NCBI GenBank assembly: GCA_044222195.1 | Contig: JBGANS010000012.1 | Coordinates: 82,828-146,827 of the forward strand | Direction: 5' to 3' | Source: JAHBXE01 sp044222195 | GTDB taxonomy: Bacteria; Planctomycetota; Phycisphaerae; Phycisphaerales; UBA1924 | Length of the DNA: 64,000 bases | Part shown: positions 1-9,066 of the stretch, in pieces | How the letters are laid out: each line of letters opens with the position of its first letter | Position numbering within the stretch: the first letter of the stretch is position 1 | Translations under genes and position numbers: made by a program | Notes under the pieces: generated by a model | What the model was told of the DNA's origin: nothing | What the model saw: the letters and a program-made list of their open reading frames with translations, nothing else | Databases searched by the model: none

Positions 1-1907
1 ACAGGCTCAAACGACCCGAGCCGGATCAGCGGCGTCCGAATCACTCGCACGGCCTTGAGAAAGAACTTCGGCAGCAGGTTCGGGTTGTTGACGATGTACG
101 ACTTGCCGCCGCCGCGATCGGCGATCGCTCCCATGGTTTCCTCGTCGGCGGCATCGCCGACGCTGATCGTTGAGATCGTCGCCCCGGTTTCCACATGAAT
201 CCGCTCGGCCATCGCCGGCAGAGATTCGAATCCGGCGGAGCGGCCATCCGAGAGCACGATGATGTGCTTCACGGCCGCCTTGACCTTGCCGATCTGGGCG
301 CCAGCCTCGGACAACGCGGGCCCCATCACCGTGCCACCGCCCGAACCTATCGCGAGAATCCGTTCTGCGGTTGCCTTCGAATCGGAGTTCTGCGCCAACG
401 GCACAACCACGGACGTCGCGGCGTTGAATACGATCACGCCGACGAGATCCTTCTTGTCCAGCGTCTTGACGGCCAGCGCCGCGGCCTGGTTGGCGATTTC
501 CTGCTGTGAATAGACCGAACCCATCACCTCGCGACCCATGGAACCCGAGTTGTCCATGATGAGAATGACGGCGGCGTCCGGCTGAACGAGCCGTTCCGGA
601 AGGTCCAGTTTCACCGGCAGAATGGGCTCAAGTTCGCTCCCTTTCCAGCCGCCGGCACCGAGTGAGTCCGGCCCTCCCACCATGACCAACCCGCCGCCGG
701 TATCCCTGACGTGCGCCACCAACGCACGCTGCGCCAAAGGCGCAACGGACTCGGCCGGCACGTTCTCCAGAATCACCATGTCAAACGCCTGGAGTTCCAG
801 AAGGCTCGACGGAGTTGCCTCGGGCGGAACCACGGTCACTTCAATGTCGCCTTCTCGTAGCGTCCGCGCCAGCACTCCCCCACCTCCCGGCCCGCCGGGA
901 ACATCCACTCCGTCGACCAGCAGGACCGAGCCCTTGCCGCCGCTCACCGTCAAGCCTTGCGCGCGGTTGTTCTCCGAACGGGTATCCGAGATCGGTCGTG
1001 TTTCCCCGGACACCAGCGTTTCCACATCCGGCGTGAACACCGCCTCGAAGCGGTGCAGGCGGCCCGGCGGCAAAGGCACCGAGACGACCTCGACCTGACG
1101 CCCCTCGCGAAGCGTGACCCGCCGGCCCGTTCCCGGTTCCGCGCCATTCAGGTCCACTAGCTCGCCTTCGCGCGTGAGTTCCAGCACGCCAGTCGCCGGG
1201 CCCGTCGATCGAAGCGCGATGCGCACCGCGATGGTCGCGCCCGCCGCGGCCCGCGGCGGGACGTCCACCGATTCCACTACGACTTCTCGCGTCGCGAGCA
1301 GCGCGACCGGGACCACATCAATCGGCGTTGACCGACCCAGACCGCGCCCGACTTCTCTGGCGGCCACCAGCGCATCGCCGGCGGTCTGAATGCCATCGGT
1401 AAAGAGAACCAGCCGCCCGGCGCTCTCCGGCGGAATGATTGCCGCGGCATGCCTGATCGCACCAGCGAGATCCGTTCCTTCCGAATGGCGCACCTCGAAA
1501 GACCGATCCGATACATCGCCCCTCGTGGGCATGACCACCGCGACGGCCTTGGCGTCGAACGCAATCACGCCGATCACGTCGTCGGGCCCGCGGCGGGCCT
1601 GCGCCGCGATGAGAAACTGCTTCGCGGCGAGAACCGGGTCAGTGCCGCCCTCCCCCACTTTCCCAAACATCCTCACTGATTCCGAGACGTCGATCACGCC
1701 GATGACCGCGAGGCGGTCGGTGGACCGAACCATGCTCGCCCCTGCGAGAATGGCCGACACCAATGCGATGAGAACAGCGCGGGTTACGACAGCGGACCAC
1801 CGTCGAACGCGGCTCATGGACGAAAACCACGCCACTCCCACCCACCCCGCGGGCAGAGCGAGCAGACCAAGCAAGAGCCACGCCGGATGCTCAAACGTCA
1901 GGCCCAC
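1..1907 (-). CDS. membrane-anchored VWA-domain protein, 3' end outside window
   Basis: The reading frame is open from the GTG at 1905-1907 to the window edge (about 635 codons visible), so it is partial at the C-terminus. The N-terminus has two hydrophobic segments (around FEHPAWLLLGLLALP and AVVTRAVLIALVSAILAG). A first von Willebrand A-like domain follows with a MIDAS-type DVSES motif and VLFTDG. After a glutamine-amidotransferase-like middle section there is a second VWA domain with ILIMDNSGSMG and VLSDGRS. This layout is known from BatA-like and planctomycete VWA proteins, whose ligand is usually unknown. It lies 54 nt downstream of the DUF1501 gene on the same strand and is probably in the same operon. 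The start is inferred from the typical FEHPAWLL opening; no strong ribosome site is seen. Confidence 0.75.
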   Translation of the reverse strand, partial: MGLTFEHPAWLLLGLLALPAGWVGVAWFSSMSRVRRWSAVVTRAVLIALVSAILAGASMVRSTDRLAVIGVIDVSESVRMFGKVGEGGTDPVLAAKQFLIAAQARRGPDDVIGVIAFDAKAVAVVMPTRGDVSDRSFEVRHSEGTDLAGAIRHAAAIIPPESAGRLVLFTDGIQTAGDALVAAREVGRGLGRSTPIDVVPVALLATREVVVESVDVPPRAAAGATIAVRIALRSTGPATGVLELTREGELVDLNGAEPGTGRRVTLREGRQVEVVSVPLPPGRLHRFEAVFTPDVETLVSGETRPISDTRSENNRAQGLTVSGGKGSVLLVDGVDVPGGPGGGGVLARTLREGDIEVTVVPPEATPSSLLELQAFDMVILENVPAESVAPLAQRALVAHVRDTGGGLVMVGGPDSLGAGGWKGSELEPILPVKLDLPERLVQPDAAVILIMDNSGSMGREVMGSVYSQQEIANQAAALAVKTLDKKDLVGVIVFNAATSVVVPLAQNSDSKATAERILAIGSGGGTVMGPALSEAGAQIGKVKAAVKHIIVLSDGRSAGFESLPAMAERIHVETGATISTISVGDAADEETMGAIADRGGGKSYIVNNPNLLPKFFLKAVRVIRTPLIRLGSFEP

Positions 1908-1961
1908 GCGAAAGCGTAGACCGGTACCGCAATCCCGGTCCGAGCCCGGCGCACCTCACGA

Positions 1962-3293
1962 CTAGACGGTGACGCCCACAAAGGGCTGCTGAACGTACCC
2001 GGGAAACACGTTGGCGAGATTCGTGTTCTGCAGCAGGTTCTGGCACACCTCGGACAGCACATTTCGGTAATCGATCGTCGCGGCGAGGTCGAACCCCTGG
2101 AACAGTTGTCCCGGGGCGAGTCCCGGCCAGCCCGGCAGCCCCTGCGCATCGCGGCTGATCACCTGGCCGCCGTTGATATTGTGCCCCATCAGCAGCATCA
2201 TGTTGCCGTAACCGTGATCGACGCCGAGGCTGCCGTTCTCGGCCGCGCGACGACCAAACTCGGACATCACGACGACCACGGCGTTGCGCGTCGAGCCACC
2301 AATGACATCACGGAAGAATGCCTGCATTCCCTTCCCGAGGTCGTCGAGCAGCGTGTTCATCGCCCCCGTGACCGGTCCCAGGTTCGCGTGAAGGTCCCAG
2401 CCCGTCTTGTCGATGGCGATCGCCTCGACACCGATGTCCGCCTTGATCAGGGCCGCGGCAGACTTCATCGCGTAACCGAACGAAGTCGCGGGATAGACAC
2501 CTCCGCCCGCGGGCGTGTAGGTCCCGAACCCGATCGAGTTCAACAGCGTGATGGTGGCCTGGGTCGTCTGCGCCGCCGTTTTCACCGGTTCGGCGACGGC
2601 GCTGTACATGGCGTCGAGCCGCGCGAGTCGCGTCGAAGCAGTGGACGCCGAGCCGGTGATGTTGTAGTTGGGAGACGTGGATTGGGCGAGGCCGGGGACG
2701 GGGATGGACTTTGGCGCGCCCAGGAGCGATTGCTGGAGACCGTTGGCGACGCCGATCGCGCGGACGGGCTGTCCGGGCATGACGGCGCCCGTGTCCGCCA
2801 GGTGTCGTCCCAGCCAGCCGGAGAAGAGGTTCGGGTCGTTGAACTTGCCGACCTCCATGTAGCGTTGGGCGTCGAAGTGCGAACGGGATGGGTTGGGGAC
2901 CATGAACCCGGAGGCGTGCACGATCGCCAGCTTTCCGGCGTTGTAGGGCTCGAGCAGCGGGTTCAGGCCCGGGGCCAGACCAAACATGCTGCTGTTCGGA
3001 ATGAGCAGGGACGACCCCGCGCCGCTTCCCGGGGGCAACAGTTTCAAGTTGGGTCTGATCGTGGCGTACGCGGGATCTCCATAGGGGGCGACCATCGTCA
3101 GGCCGTCCGCCCCGCCGCGGAGATAGACATAAACGACCACATCGCGCCCGGCGACAAAGTGCTTCGCCATGACGATACGAGGAAGCCACGCGGGCACCCC
3201 AGCCGCCAGCAGAGCGAGACCGCCCGCTTTGAGAAAGCTCCGCCGGGAAAGTTCGTTGTACTCCTGGCATGCATGACAGTCGTGCTCGTTCAT
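1962..3293 (-). CDS. DUF1501 domain-containing protein (Tat-exported)
   Basis: A 443-aa protein that opens with a twin-arginine signal: SRRSFLKAGG followed by a hydrophobic stretch ending at VMA. The body matches the DUF1501 family, a sulfatase/alkaline-phosphatase-like fold that is very abundant in planctomycetes: GRDVVVYVYLRGGADGL near the start, the DLHANLG region and VVVVMSEFGRR in the second half. Function is not established for the family. It is 42 nt downstream of a DUF1800 gene, the standard partner, and both are probably exported together. The N-terminal CHACQ motif before the Tat signal is also seen in relatives. Confidence 0.9.
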   Translation of the reverse strand: MNEHDCHACQEYNELSRRSFLKAGGLALLAAGVPAWLPRIVMAKHFVAGRDVVVYVYLRGGADGLTMVAPYGDPAYATIRPNLKLLPPGSGAGSSLLIPNSSMFGLAPGLNPLLEPYNAGKLAIVHASGFMVPNPSRSHFDAQRYMEVGKFNDPNLFSGWLGRHLADTGAVMPGQPVRAIGVANGLQQSLLGAPKSIPVPGLAQSTSPNYNITGSASTASTRLARLDAMYSAVAEPVKTAAQTTQATITLLNSIGFGTYTPAGGGVYPATSFGYAMKSAAALIKADIGVEAIAIDKTGWDLHANLGPVTGAMNTLLDDLGKGMQAFFRDVIGGSTRNAVVVVMSEFGRRAAENGSLGVDHGYGNMMLLMGHNINGGQVISRDAQGLPGWPGLAPGQLFQGFDLAATIDYRNVLSEVCQNLLQNTNLANVFPGYVQQPFVGVTV

Positions 3294-3335
3294 GGCCTGC
3301 TCTCCGCGGCGCTTCCGCGCTCAACCTGGATCACT

Positions 3336-4883
3336 TCAGTGCCACTGGAATCCCGGGGAACCGATGGCCAACCCGAATGCTTCTTTGACTTGCGTCTGCG
3401 TCGGCACCGTCGCCGGCAACACCGGCTGCAAGTGAGCGAGAATGGCCGACTTGTCCGCCGCGGCCATCTGCCCGTTGAAGAACAACAAGTCGATCCGGTC
3501 GGCGACCTGCTGCTGGGTCGTCGCCCCGGCGAGCAGAGCCCCGCCGACCGACGTGTCAACCGTCACGCCGCTGTAGTTGCCGTTCAACAGCGAAGCCCCG
3601 AAGTTCCACCGGGGCAGAAGCAGCCCGACCCAGTACGAGATCGACTCCGGATACCCGTCAGGAGGCTGCCACGAGAATGGCTGCTGCCCGGCGGACACCA
3701 GCGGAGTCTGCACGGACGCGGGAAAGTTGACGAGCGATGTGACGCTGGCCTTCGTGACGCGCAGCGCGGACACGAGCACGTTCAGCGGTCGCTTGAACTT
3801 GGGCGGCGGCGGGCTCGTCAGCAAGCACCCGAAGACCGTGCGCAGCATCGCCTTGATGTCGCCGCCCGTGGCGGTGTACGTCGTCGCCACGGAGTCGACC
3901 AGGGTCTGCGGTGGGTTCTCGCCCCAGAACCGAACGAGCAGTTTGCGGGAGATGAACTGCGCCGTGCTGGGGTGATTGAGGAGCGCCGTGAGGACCATTT
4001 CGCCTCGAGTGACGTTCGTGGCCGCGTTGTTCACACCCGCCGGGATCGTGATCTGCTGAGGCGTGCCCTCGAAGAGGATCTGCTGGGCGGGATCGTGGGC
4101 CGTGGCATTGAATCGGAACGTGTAGCCGTTGTAAGGAGCCCCGGTGCCGCCCCCGGTGCCGCCCCAGTAGGTCCAGCCTGTGAGGCACTTGGCGACGCGG
4201 ATCACGTCCGTCTGGGTGTACCCGCCGGTCACGCCCATGGTGTGGAGTTCGAGCAACTCGCGCCCGTAGTTTTCGTTGCCGCCGGTGCGCGTGTTGAGGT
4301 TGTTGTCCAGGTAGGCCAGCATGCTGGGGCTCTTCGCGCTGGCCCGGAGGAGATCGCCGAACGTGGTCAACGCGTTGGGACGGATGACATCGCGGTCGTC
4401 GGCCGTCTTGATGCGCTGGATCAACTCGTCCTGTCCGATCCAGATGTTGAAGTGATCGGACCAGAACTCCACCATGCGCTCGTACAGCTGACGCCTCGAA
4501 TACACCGCGCGGATGATCATCGCGCGGATCAGCGCGTTCTGTACGTTGCCGGGCGACGTCTGCAGGCCGAGGTAATACGGCGACATCCACAGGGTCTCGA
4601 ACACCTCCTGGCCCTGAATCTCACCCGCCGTCGAACCGAGAAACGTGTTGACCTGCTTGTCCGGAATCGCTGTGTGCGCCAGGTGATACTCGATGTACTG
4701 GTTGAACCCAAGTTGAGTCGCGAGGGCGTACTCCTCCTGAGTGAACCCCCACGTGAGACGATTCACCAGGGTCACCAGGTTCGGCCCGTCCGCGACCGGC
4801 CCGCGCCGGCTCTTGGGTTGGTGCTGAGGTTGCGCCATGGCACTCATGCCGAGGATCGATCGCGCCGCTTCAACCGTGCTCAT
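3336..4883 (-). CDS. DUF1800 domain-containing protein
   Basis: A 515-aa protein of the DUF1800 family, recognised by NRLTWGFTQEEYALA near the N-terminus, the RAMIIRAVYSRRQLYERMVEFWSDHFNIW stretch (quoted in part as MVEFWSDHFNIW), and ENYGRELLELHTMGV. It is the usual partner of DUF1501 proteins; the biochemical role of either is unknown. I chose ATG 4881-4883 over the longer frame because GAGGTG lies five bases upstream of it. The gene is 42 nt upstream of DUF1501 and 121 nt downstream of a microprotein gene on the same strand. Confidence 0.9.
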   Translation of the reverse strand: MSTVEAARSILGMSAMAQPQHQPKSRRGPVADGPNLVTLVNRLTWGFTQEEYALATQLGFNQYIEYHLAHTAIPDKQVNTFLGSTAGEIQGQEVFETLWMSPYYLGLQTSPGNVQNALIRAMIIRAVYSRRQLYERMVEFWSDHFNIWIGQDELIQRIKTADDRDVIRPNALTTFGDLLRASAKSPSMLAYLDNNLNTRTGGNENYGRELLELHTMGVTGGYTQTDVIRVAKCLTGWTYWGGTGGGTGAPYNGYTFRFNATAHDPAQQILFEGTPQQITIPAGVNNAATNVTRGEMVLTALLNHPSTAQFISRKLLVRFWGENPPQTLVDSVATTYTATGGDIKAMLRTVFGCLLTSPPPPKFKRPLNVLVSALRVTKASVTSLVNFPASVQTPLVSAGQQPFSWQPPDGYPESISYWVGLLLPRWNFGASLLNGNYSGVTVDTSVGGALLAGATTQQQVADRIDLLFFNGQMAAADKSAILAHLQPVLPATVPTQTQVKEAFGLAIGSPGFQWH

Positions 4884-5004
4884 GGGGTCACCTCTTTCGA
4901 AGAGCCCTGTCCAGCGTCCCGCGCACCCCTTCCGCCTGGAGTTCGAGCTGAAATCGACGGGGTGCCCGCGCCAGCCTACCAGAATGCCGCCCCGCCACAA
5001 CCCT

Positions 5005-5106
5005 TTATCTCAGCACGAGGTACACGATCCAGAACACCACAAGCACCATCACCACTCCCAGCATCACCGAGGTCAGGGTATTTGCCAGCTTCTTCTGGAT
5101 TGACAT
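5005..5106 (-). CDS. 33-aa single-pass membrane microprotein
   Basis: A short frame beginning MSIQKKLANTL and continuing as an uninterrupted hydrophobic helix (VMLGVVMVLVVFWIVYLVL) to a final Arg and a TAA stop. GGAGA lies six bases before the ATG. It sits between the protein kinase gene (56 nt upstream) and the DUF1800 gene (121 nt downstream), all on one strand, so it may be co-transcribed. The charge pattern (two Lys before the helix, Arg after it) suits a single membrane segment. Function is unknown; it could help anchor or regulate the kinase or an exported partner. The call rests on the helix and ribosome site only. Confidence 0.55.
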   Translation of the reverse strand: MSIQKKLANTLTSVMLGVVMVLVVFWIVYLVLR

Positions 5107-5162
5107 GAACTGTCTCCGCGACGTTCCCGCGCATGCCCCTGTCCCGACCCGGAACCCGCAAC

Positions 5163-7310
5163 CTACGCCCCCGGCTTCGCGGCGGGCTTGGTTGGTTTTT
5201 GCTTTTCCCGGTGCTGGTCAAGCTTTTTCTGGGCCACGACCAACTCGCGGGGGCGGTTGAGTATGTCCGGGCCGTAGAGCGCGACCAAGCCGGCGAGAAC
5301 GTGTTCTCGGCTGGGATACCCGCCGGAAATCCCGCCGTCCGTCAAGGCTCTCGTCAGCGCCGTTTCGAGCACGCCCGCTCGCGCCCTCTCGTTCTCCGTC
5401 AATGGCCGCGAGAGGACGGCTCTGCCGAGTTGCAAGGCGTGCGCGCTCGCGGCCAGACGCCCCGTCTGTCGGGCGAGCGCATCACCCATCAACCCCTTGA
5501 CCTCCCACTTCGCCATCACCGAGTCCAGCACCTCAACGGCCTCTTCGTACCGCTCGACGTTGAGAAGCCAGAACCCGAGCAGTCCCTGCCACATCAGCGT
5601 TTCAACGTCGGTCGATCGGCCGGTCGCCTCGTACTCGGCGATGGTCTCGCGGACCGTTTGTATCTTTCGCTCCCACAGTTGAACCCGAACCTCGGGCGAT
5701 CCAAGCACGCGCGAACCCAAAGTCCCTTCGAGCGCCATGACAATCTGAAGCAGATCCCTTCCCATCCCCTGGGCCCGCAACCGGTCAATCAAGCGCATCC
5801 CGTTCTCGGCCTCGAGCCGGGCCGAGTCAATTTTGTGGTCAGCTTCGTCGGCCCTGATGCGGTTGGCCCCCGCTACGGATGCCCAGTACCCGCCGGCACC
5901 CGCGCCCAGAAGGATCGACAGGGCCGCCACGGCACTGGCCACGGCCACGCCGGGTCGCCGGCGTGCCGCCAGCCGGACGACTTTCCACATCGACGGCCGC
6001 TGCCAGGAAATGGGTTCGTGCGCAACCCAAGATTCGAGGTCGTCGGCCAGGGCAGCGGGCGAGGCGTGCCGGTCCCCCGCCCTCAGGGCCATGGATCGCA
6101 CGCAAATCCTCGCCAGGTCGAGGTCAATATCCGAACGAACGACGCGAGGGTCGGGCGCGGCGAGACGGCCTCCGTCGAGCGCGTGCGTTCGCGCCACTTC
6201 TTCAACCGTGCCGCCGTTGGGAAGGTGCCCCGTGAGCAGGTAGAACAGCACCCCGCCCAGGGCATACACATCGGACAGCACGCCCAATGAGCCAGGCTCC
6301 CCCCGGTACTGCTCCGGCGATATGAAAGCGACATTGCCGATCGGACGCATCGTGTCCCCGCCCATGCTGGCCAAGTCGCTTTCGCGAACCGCGATGCCAA
6401 AGTCCGCCACCTTGGGGCTTCCCCCCTCCGTCACCAGGATGTTGGAAGGCTTGAGATCGCAATGCACAAGCCCCGCGACGTGCGCGGCCTGCAGCCCTCG
6501 CGCGATCTGCGCCACCATGGTCGCCGCCTCTCTGCAGGTCAGCTTTCTCCCCCGCGCCTCGAACCACTTGTCGAGATCGCCCCCGTCCACAAACTCGTAG
6601 ACAATGTAGTCCTCACCCTCCTCCGAGGCGCCCTTGTCGAACACTCGCACGACATGATCGTGCACCACGCGCCGGGCCTTGGAGGCCTCCTCGGCGAGTT
6701 GAAGGCGCGCTCGCGTGGACTGGCCCCCGACCGAAATGACCTTGATCGCCACGTGCGCCTCGTGGCCGGGCTCGGAGAGTTGACGGTCCACGGCGAGGTA
6801 CACCTCTCCGGTGCTTCCCGAACCCAGCACCTCCTTGAGTTCGTACCGAGGCACACCGTCGGCCGCCCGAGGCCCGAAATCAGAAGGCACCGGCCGAGCG
6901 GGCGAGGTCCGGACGATCCTGCTCACGCCGGTGGTCGACACCACCGCCTTTCCCAGCATGGCCGCATCGCCGATGGCGGATCGGAGCTCCGGATGCAGGG
7001 CCGTCAACGCATCGATCGCCTGTCTCGTTGGGCGGGCGCCGCCGGACATCTCCCTCAAGACCACGTCGATTGCCGCATCCAGCGGCAACTCGCGTCCCGC
7101 GAGGTCGGGTATGGCGTCGAGGTACCGATTCAGCCCGATGGAGCGGCGCAGCCCGATGCGCGTTCGACCGTCAACCTCGATCAACTCGGCCAGGTCATCG
7201 TCCGAGCCGGGCCCGATGATCCGGAGCAACTCCCCGATCTCCGGGTCTTGCGGCGACGCCCGATACGCCTCCTCCACCCGACTCGTCACCGTGCCTGACG
7301 CGCCCTCCAT
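5163..7310 (-). CDS. Ser/Thr protein kinase, PknB-like, membrane-anchored
   Basis: A 715-aa protein. Residues 1-150 are a helical N-terminal region. The kinase domain starts near residue 155 with the glycine loop LGSGSTGEVY, followed by the AIKV lysine near 190, catalytic loop HCDLKPSN (HRD replaced by HCD, the Asp kept), DFG, and an SPEQYRG activation segment. One hydrophobic segment near residue 470 (VAVASAVAALSILLGAGAG) suggests a transmembrane helix, with about 240 helical residues after it. The ATG at 7308-7310 overlaps the stop of the sigma factor gene as TGATG, so the two are translationally coupled. This sigma factor plus kinase pairing is typical of planctomycetes. Substrate unknown. 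Confidence 0.88.
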   Translation of the reverse strand: MEGASGTVTSRVEEAYRASPQDPEIGELLRIIGPGSDDDLAELIEVDGRTRIGLRRSIGLNRYLDAIPDLAGRELPLDAAIDVVLREMSGGARPTRQAIDALTALHPELRSAIGDAAMLGKAVVSTTGVSRIVRTSPARPVPSDFGPRAADGVPRYELKEVLGSGSTGEVYLAVDRQLSEPGHEAHVAIKVISVGGQSTRARLQLAEEASKARRVVHDHVVRVFDKGASEEGEDYIVYEFVDGGDLDKWFEARGRKLTCREAATMVAQIARGLQAAHVAGLVHCDLKPSNILVTEGGSPKVADFGIAVRESDLASMGGDTMRPIGNVAFISPEQYRGEPGSLGVLSDVYALGGVLFYLLTGHLPNGGTVEEVARTHALDGGRLAAPDPRVVRSDIDLDLARICVRSMALRAGDRHASPAALADDLESWVAHEPISWQRPSMWKVVRLAARRRPGVAVASAVAALSILLGAGAGGYWASVAGANRIRADEADHKIDSARLEAENGMRLIDRLRAQGMGRDLLQIVMALEGTLGSRVLGSPEVRVQLWERKIQTVRETIAEYEATGRSTDVETLMWQGLLGFWLLNVERYEEAVEVLDSVMAKWEVKGLMGDALARQTGRLAASAHALQLGRAVLSRPLTENERARAGVLETALTRALTDGGISGGYPSREHVLAGLVALYGPDILNRPRELVVAQKKLDQHREKQKPTKPAAKPGA

Positions 7311-7927
7311 CAACAGTCTCCGCTGAGATACGCCACGCGAAGTTGATCGCGAATCCGTTCCCACCGCTTCCGCACAGTGGCCGGGGCCATGTCGATCGCG
7401 ACCGCGATCGAGGACGAATCCCGGCCCATGAGCCACAGCGAAAGAATCTGCCGGTCCACACGGTCACCCAGCGACCGCAGGGCCCGGTCGATCTCCAGCT
7501 CCGGCCCATCCTCGCGGTAGCGCTCCGCGGCCCGCAGCCGATCCAGGATTCTTTCTGCCAGGCCGCTGTCCTCCCCTTCCTTGGCCCGCAGCCCGCGATA
7601 CACCCGGGCCTTTTCCACCAGAGAGTGATCCACGATGGTAAAGACCAGGCTCCACACCTGCCCATCGCTCACCGCTTGAATCTGTCCGTTGGCGACCAGG
7701 ACATCGAGTCGCCGAGCGACCGTCGCCAGGATCTCCTGGGAATCAAAGAGCCGCCTCATCGCCGGCGACAGCTTTCCTCGAACACGCCTCCGGATCCGCC
7801 CGCCGTAGCGCGAAATGAACTCCGCACCAGCTTCGCGGTCGCCGGTCCGGACGCGTTCCAATAACTCGCCCAGCCCCGCTTCCTCCGACAACCCGTCTTT
7901 CCCAGCTTCACCCGCCCCAGCACACAT
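7310..7927 (-). CDS. ECF-family RNA polymerase sigma factor
   Basis: A 205-aa protein. Region 2 is around EFISRYGGRIRRRVRGKL and FDSQEILATVARRLD; region 4 is the C-terminal helix-turn-helix with LSLWLMGRDSSSIAVAID and APATVRKRWERIRDQL. Such ECF-like factors paired with Ser/Thr kinases are frequent in planctomycetes, where the kinase or its repeats may act as the regulator in place of an anti-sigma factor. The start used is ATG 7925-7927; an in-frame ATG at 8033-8035 would add about 36 residues and overlap the divergent gene's start. The stop overlaps the kinase start. Confidence 0.85.
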   Translation of the reverse strand: MCAGAGEAGKDGLSEEAGLGELLERVRTGDREAGAEFISRYGGRIRRRVRGKLSPAMRRLFDSQEILATVARRLDVLVANGQIQAVSDGQVWSLVFTIVDHSLVEKARVYRGLRAKEGEDSGLAERILDRLRAAERYREDGPELEIDRALRSLGDRVDRQILSLWLMGRDSSSIAVAIDMAPATVRKRWERIRDQLRVAYLSGDC

Positions 7928-8033
7928 TTTCGCGCGGTTCTCGTCACGTACGCCGCTCGGCGCTCGCCCTGTCAATTGGCCGCACTCTCTTTCTCGTGTG
8001 GGATCGGGGTCCGCGGCATGTGAGGGACGAACC

Positions 8034-8483
8034 ATGTTGCGAGATTCTAACCGAAAATGCGTTTTTTTGGGAACCGCCGCTTTATTGGTCTTTGCGGCTC
8101 CACTCTCCAGGGCGGAGGTGACGGAAGCTCCGCAAGTTTCCGGTCCCGATGCCGCGGCGACCATGGCAAACCAGGCGAACTGGCTCGATGATGTGTACCA
8201 GTGCCTCGAACGCATCTACCGCCTCATGGGCGGCGACCCGGCGAAGTTCGCTCAGGCAACCACCCTGACGGCCAAGATGGGCGTTGTGGCCAGCCAATAC
8301 CTGCTGGATGGCATCCCATCTTCACTCAGCGAGGCTGAACGTGAGGAGCTCGGCGCCGAGATCCACCAGGTATTCACCATGCTGGACGCGGCACCGTTCA
8401 GCTTCCAAACCGAAGCGTTTCTGAGCGTCCTGAAGCTGATTTGGATCGACTTGGGATTCGCGCCGGACGAGCTCATGCGCTAG
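8034..8483 (+). CDS. small secreted protein of unknown function
   Basis: A 149-aa protein with an N-terminal signal peptide (basic DSNRK, hydrophobic CVFLGTAALLVFAAPL, cleavage probably after SRA). The mature part is acidic and helical, with no motif I recognise (WLDDVYQCLERIYRLMGG in the middle). It is divergent from the ECF factor gene across a short intergenic region and may be one of its targets; that is inference only. Confidence 0.65.
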   Translation: MLRDSNRKCVFLGTAALLVFAAPLSRAEVTEAPQVSGPDAAATMANQANWLDDVYQCLERIYRLMGGDPAKFAQATTLTAKMGVVASQYLLDGIPSSLSEAEREELGAEIHQVFTMLDAAPFSFQTEAFLSVLKLIWIDLGFAPDELMR

Positions 8484-8641
8484 CCCACCACTCAAACCTG
8501 TGGATTTTGCCCCAGCGAATCGGAAATTGTGAGTTCGTCGGCCATTTTGTGTCACACCTGCCCCGCAGCCTTCGCCCTGTTCAACGGGAACACCCATCGT
8601 CCGCGCTTGGCTGGCGAGGGATTTCATGGGAACCACTGTTT

Positions 8642-8968
8642 ATGAAGACATCTACGTCCCGATTCGGATCCAGAGAACAGAAACTCGCCTGGGAACGGGA
8701 ACTTCACGTCAGAGTCAAGCAAGCGGTGGACGGCATCAGCTTCTCGCGCTTGGCCTCTTTGACCGGGGTTCACCCGGAGACGGTTCGACGCTACATCACT
8801 CGAGGCAGGCCTTCGGCCTACTTCGTGGCGGCGCTATGCCAGGGCCTTGGGCTATCCCCGGAGTGGCTCTTGCAGGGCGGGACGGCGAACAAACCCAAGT
8901 CCGGACGCTCCACGATTGAACTCAAGCCCGATGGTGCCGCCACCAACGCGACGGCGAGGACGATCTAG
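8642..8968 (+). CDS. small helix-turn-helix DNA-binding protein
   Basis: A 108-aa protein. Residues about 30-75 (ISFSRLASLTGVHPETVRRYITRGRPSAYFVAALCQGLGLSPEWLL) read as a Cro/C1-like helix-turn-helix: TGVHPETVRRYI is the recognition-helix region and LGLSPEWLL is typical of XRE repressors. The rest is a low-complexity Thr/Ala-rich tail. No strong ribosome site is visible, and other in-frame starts upstream exist, so the 5' end is uncertain. It is convergent with the kinase-WD40 gene. Confidence 0.6.
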   Translation: MKTSTSRFGSREQKLAWERELHVRVKQAVDGISFSRLASLTGVHPETVRRYITRGRPSAYFVAALCQGLGLSPEWLLQGGTANKPKSGRSTIELKPDGAATNATARTI

Positions 8969-9066
8969 CGAGCCGCGGAAGTCGGTCGAATCCCTTGTTG
9001 TCACCGGTGGGACGACCCGACCCGCTCATCGTCGCCCGCGTGTTCCAGGAACAGGGACGTTGTGCC

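Noticed and set aside
2106..5108. 1000-aa plus-strand open frame
   Set aside because: It is antisense to the DUF1501 and DUF1800 genes, is Arg/His/Val-rich without motifs, and arises from high GC.
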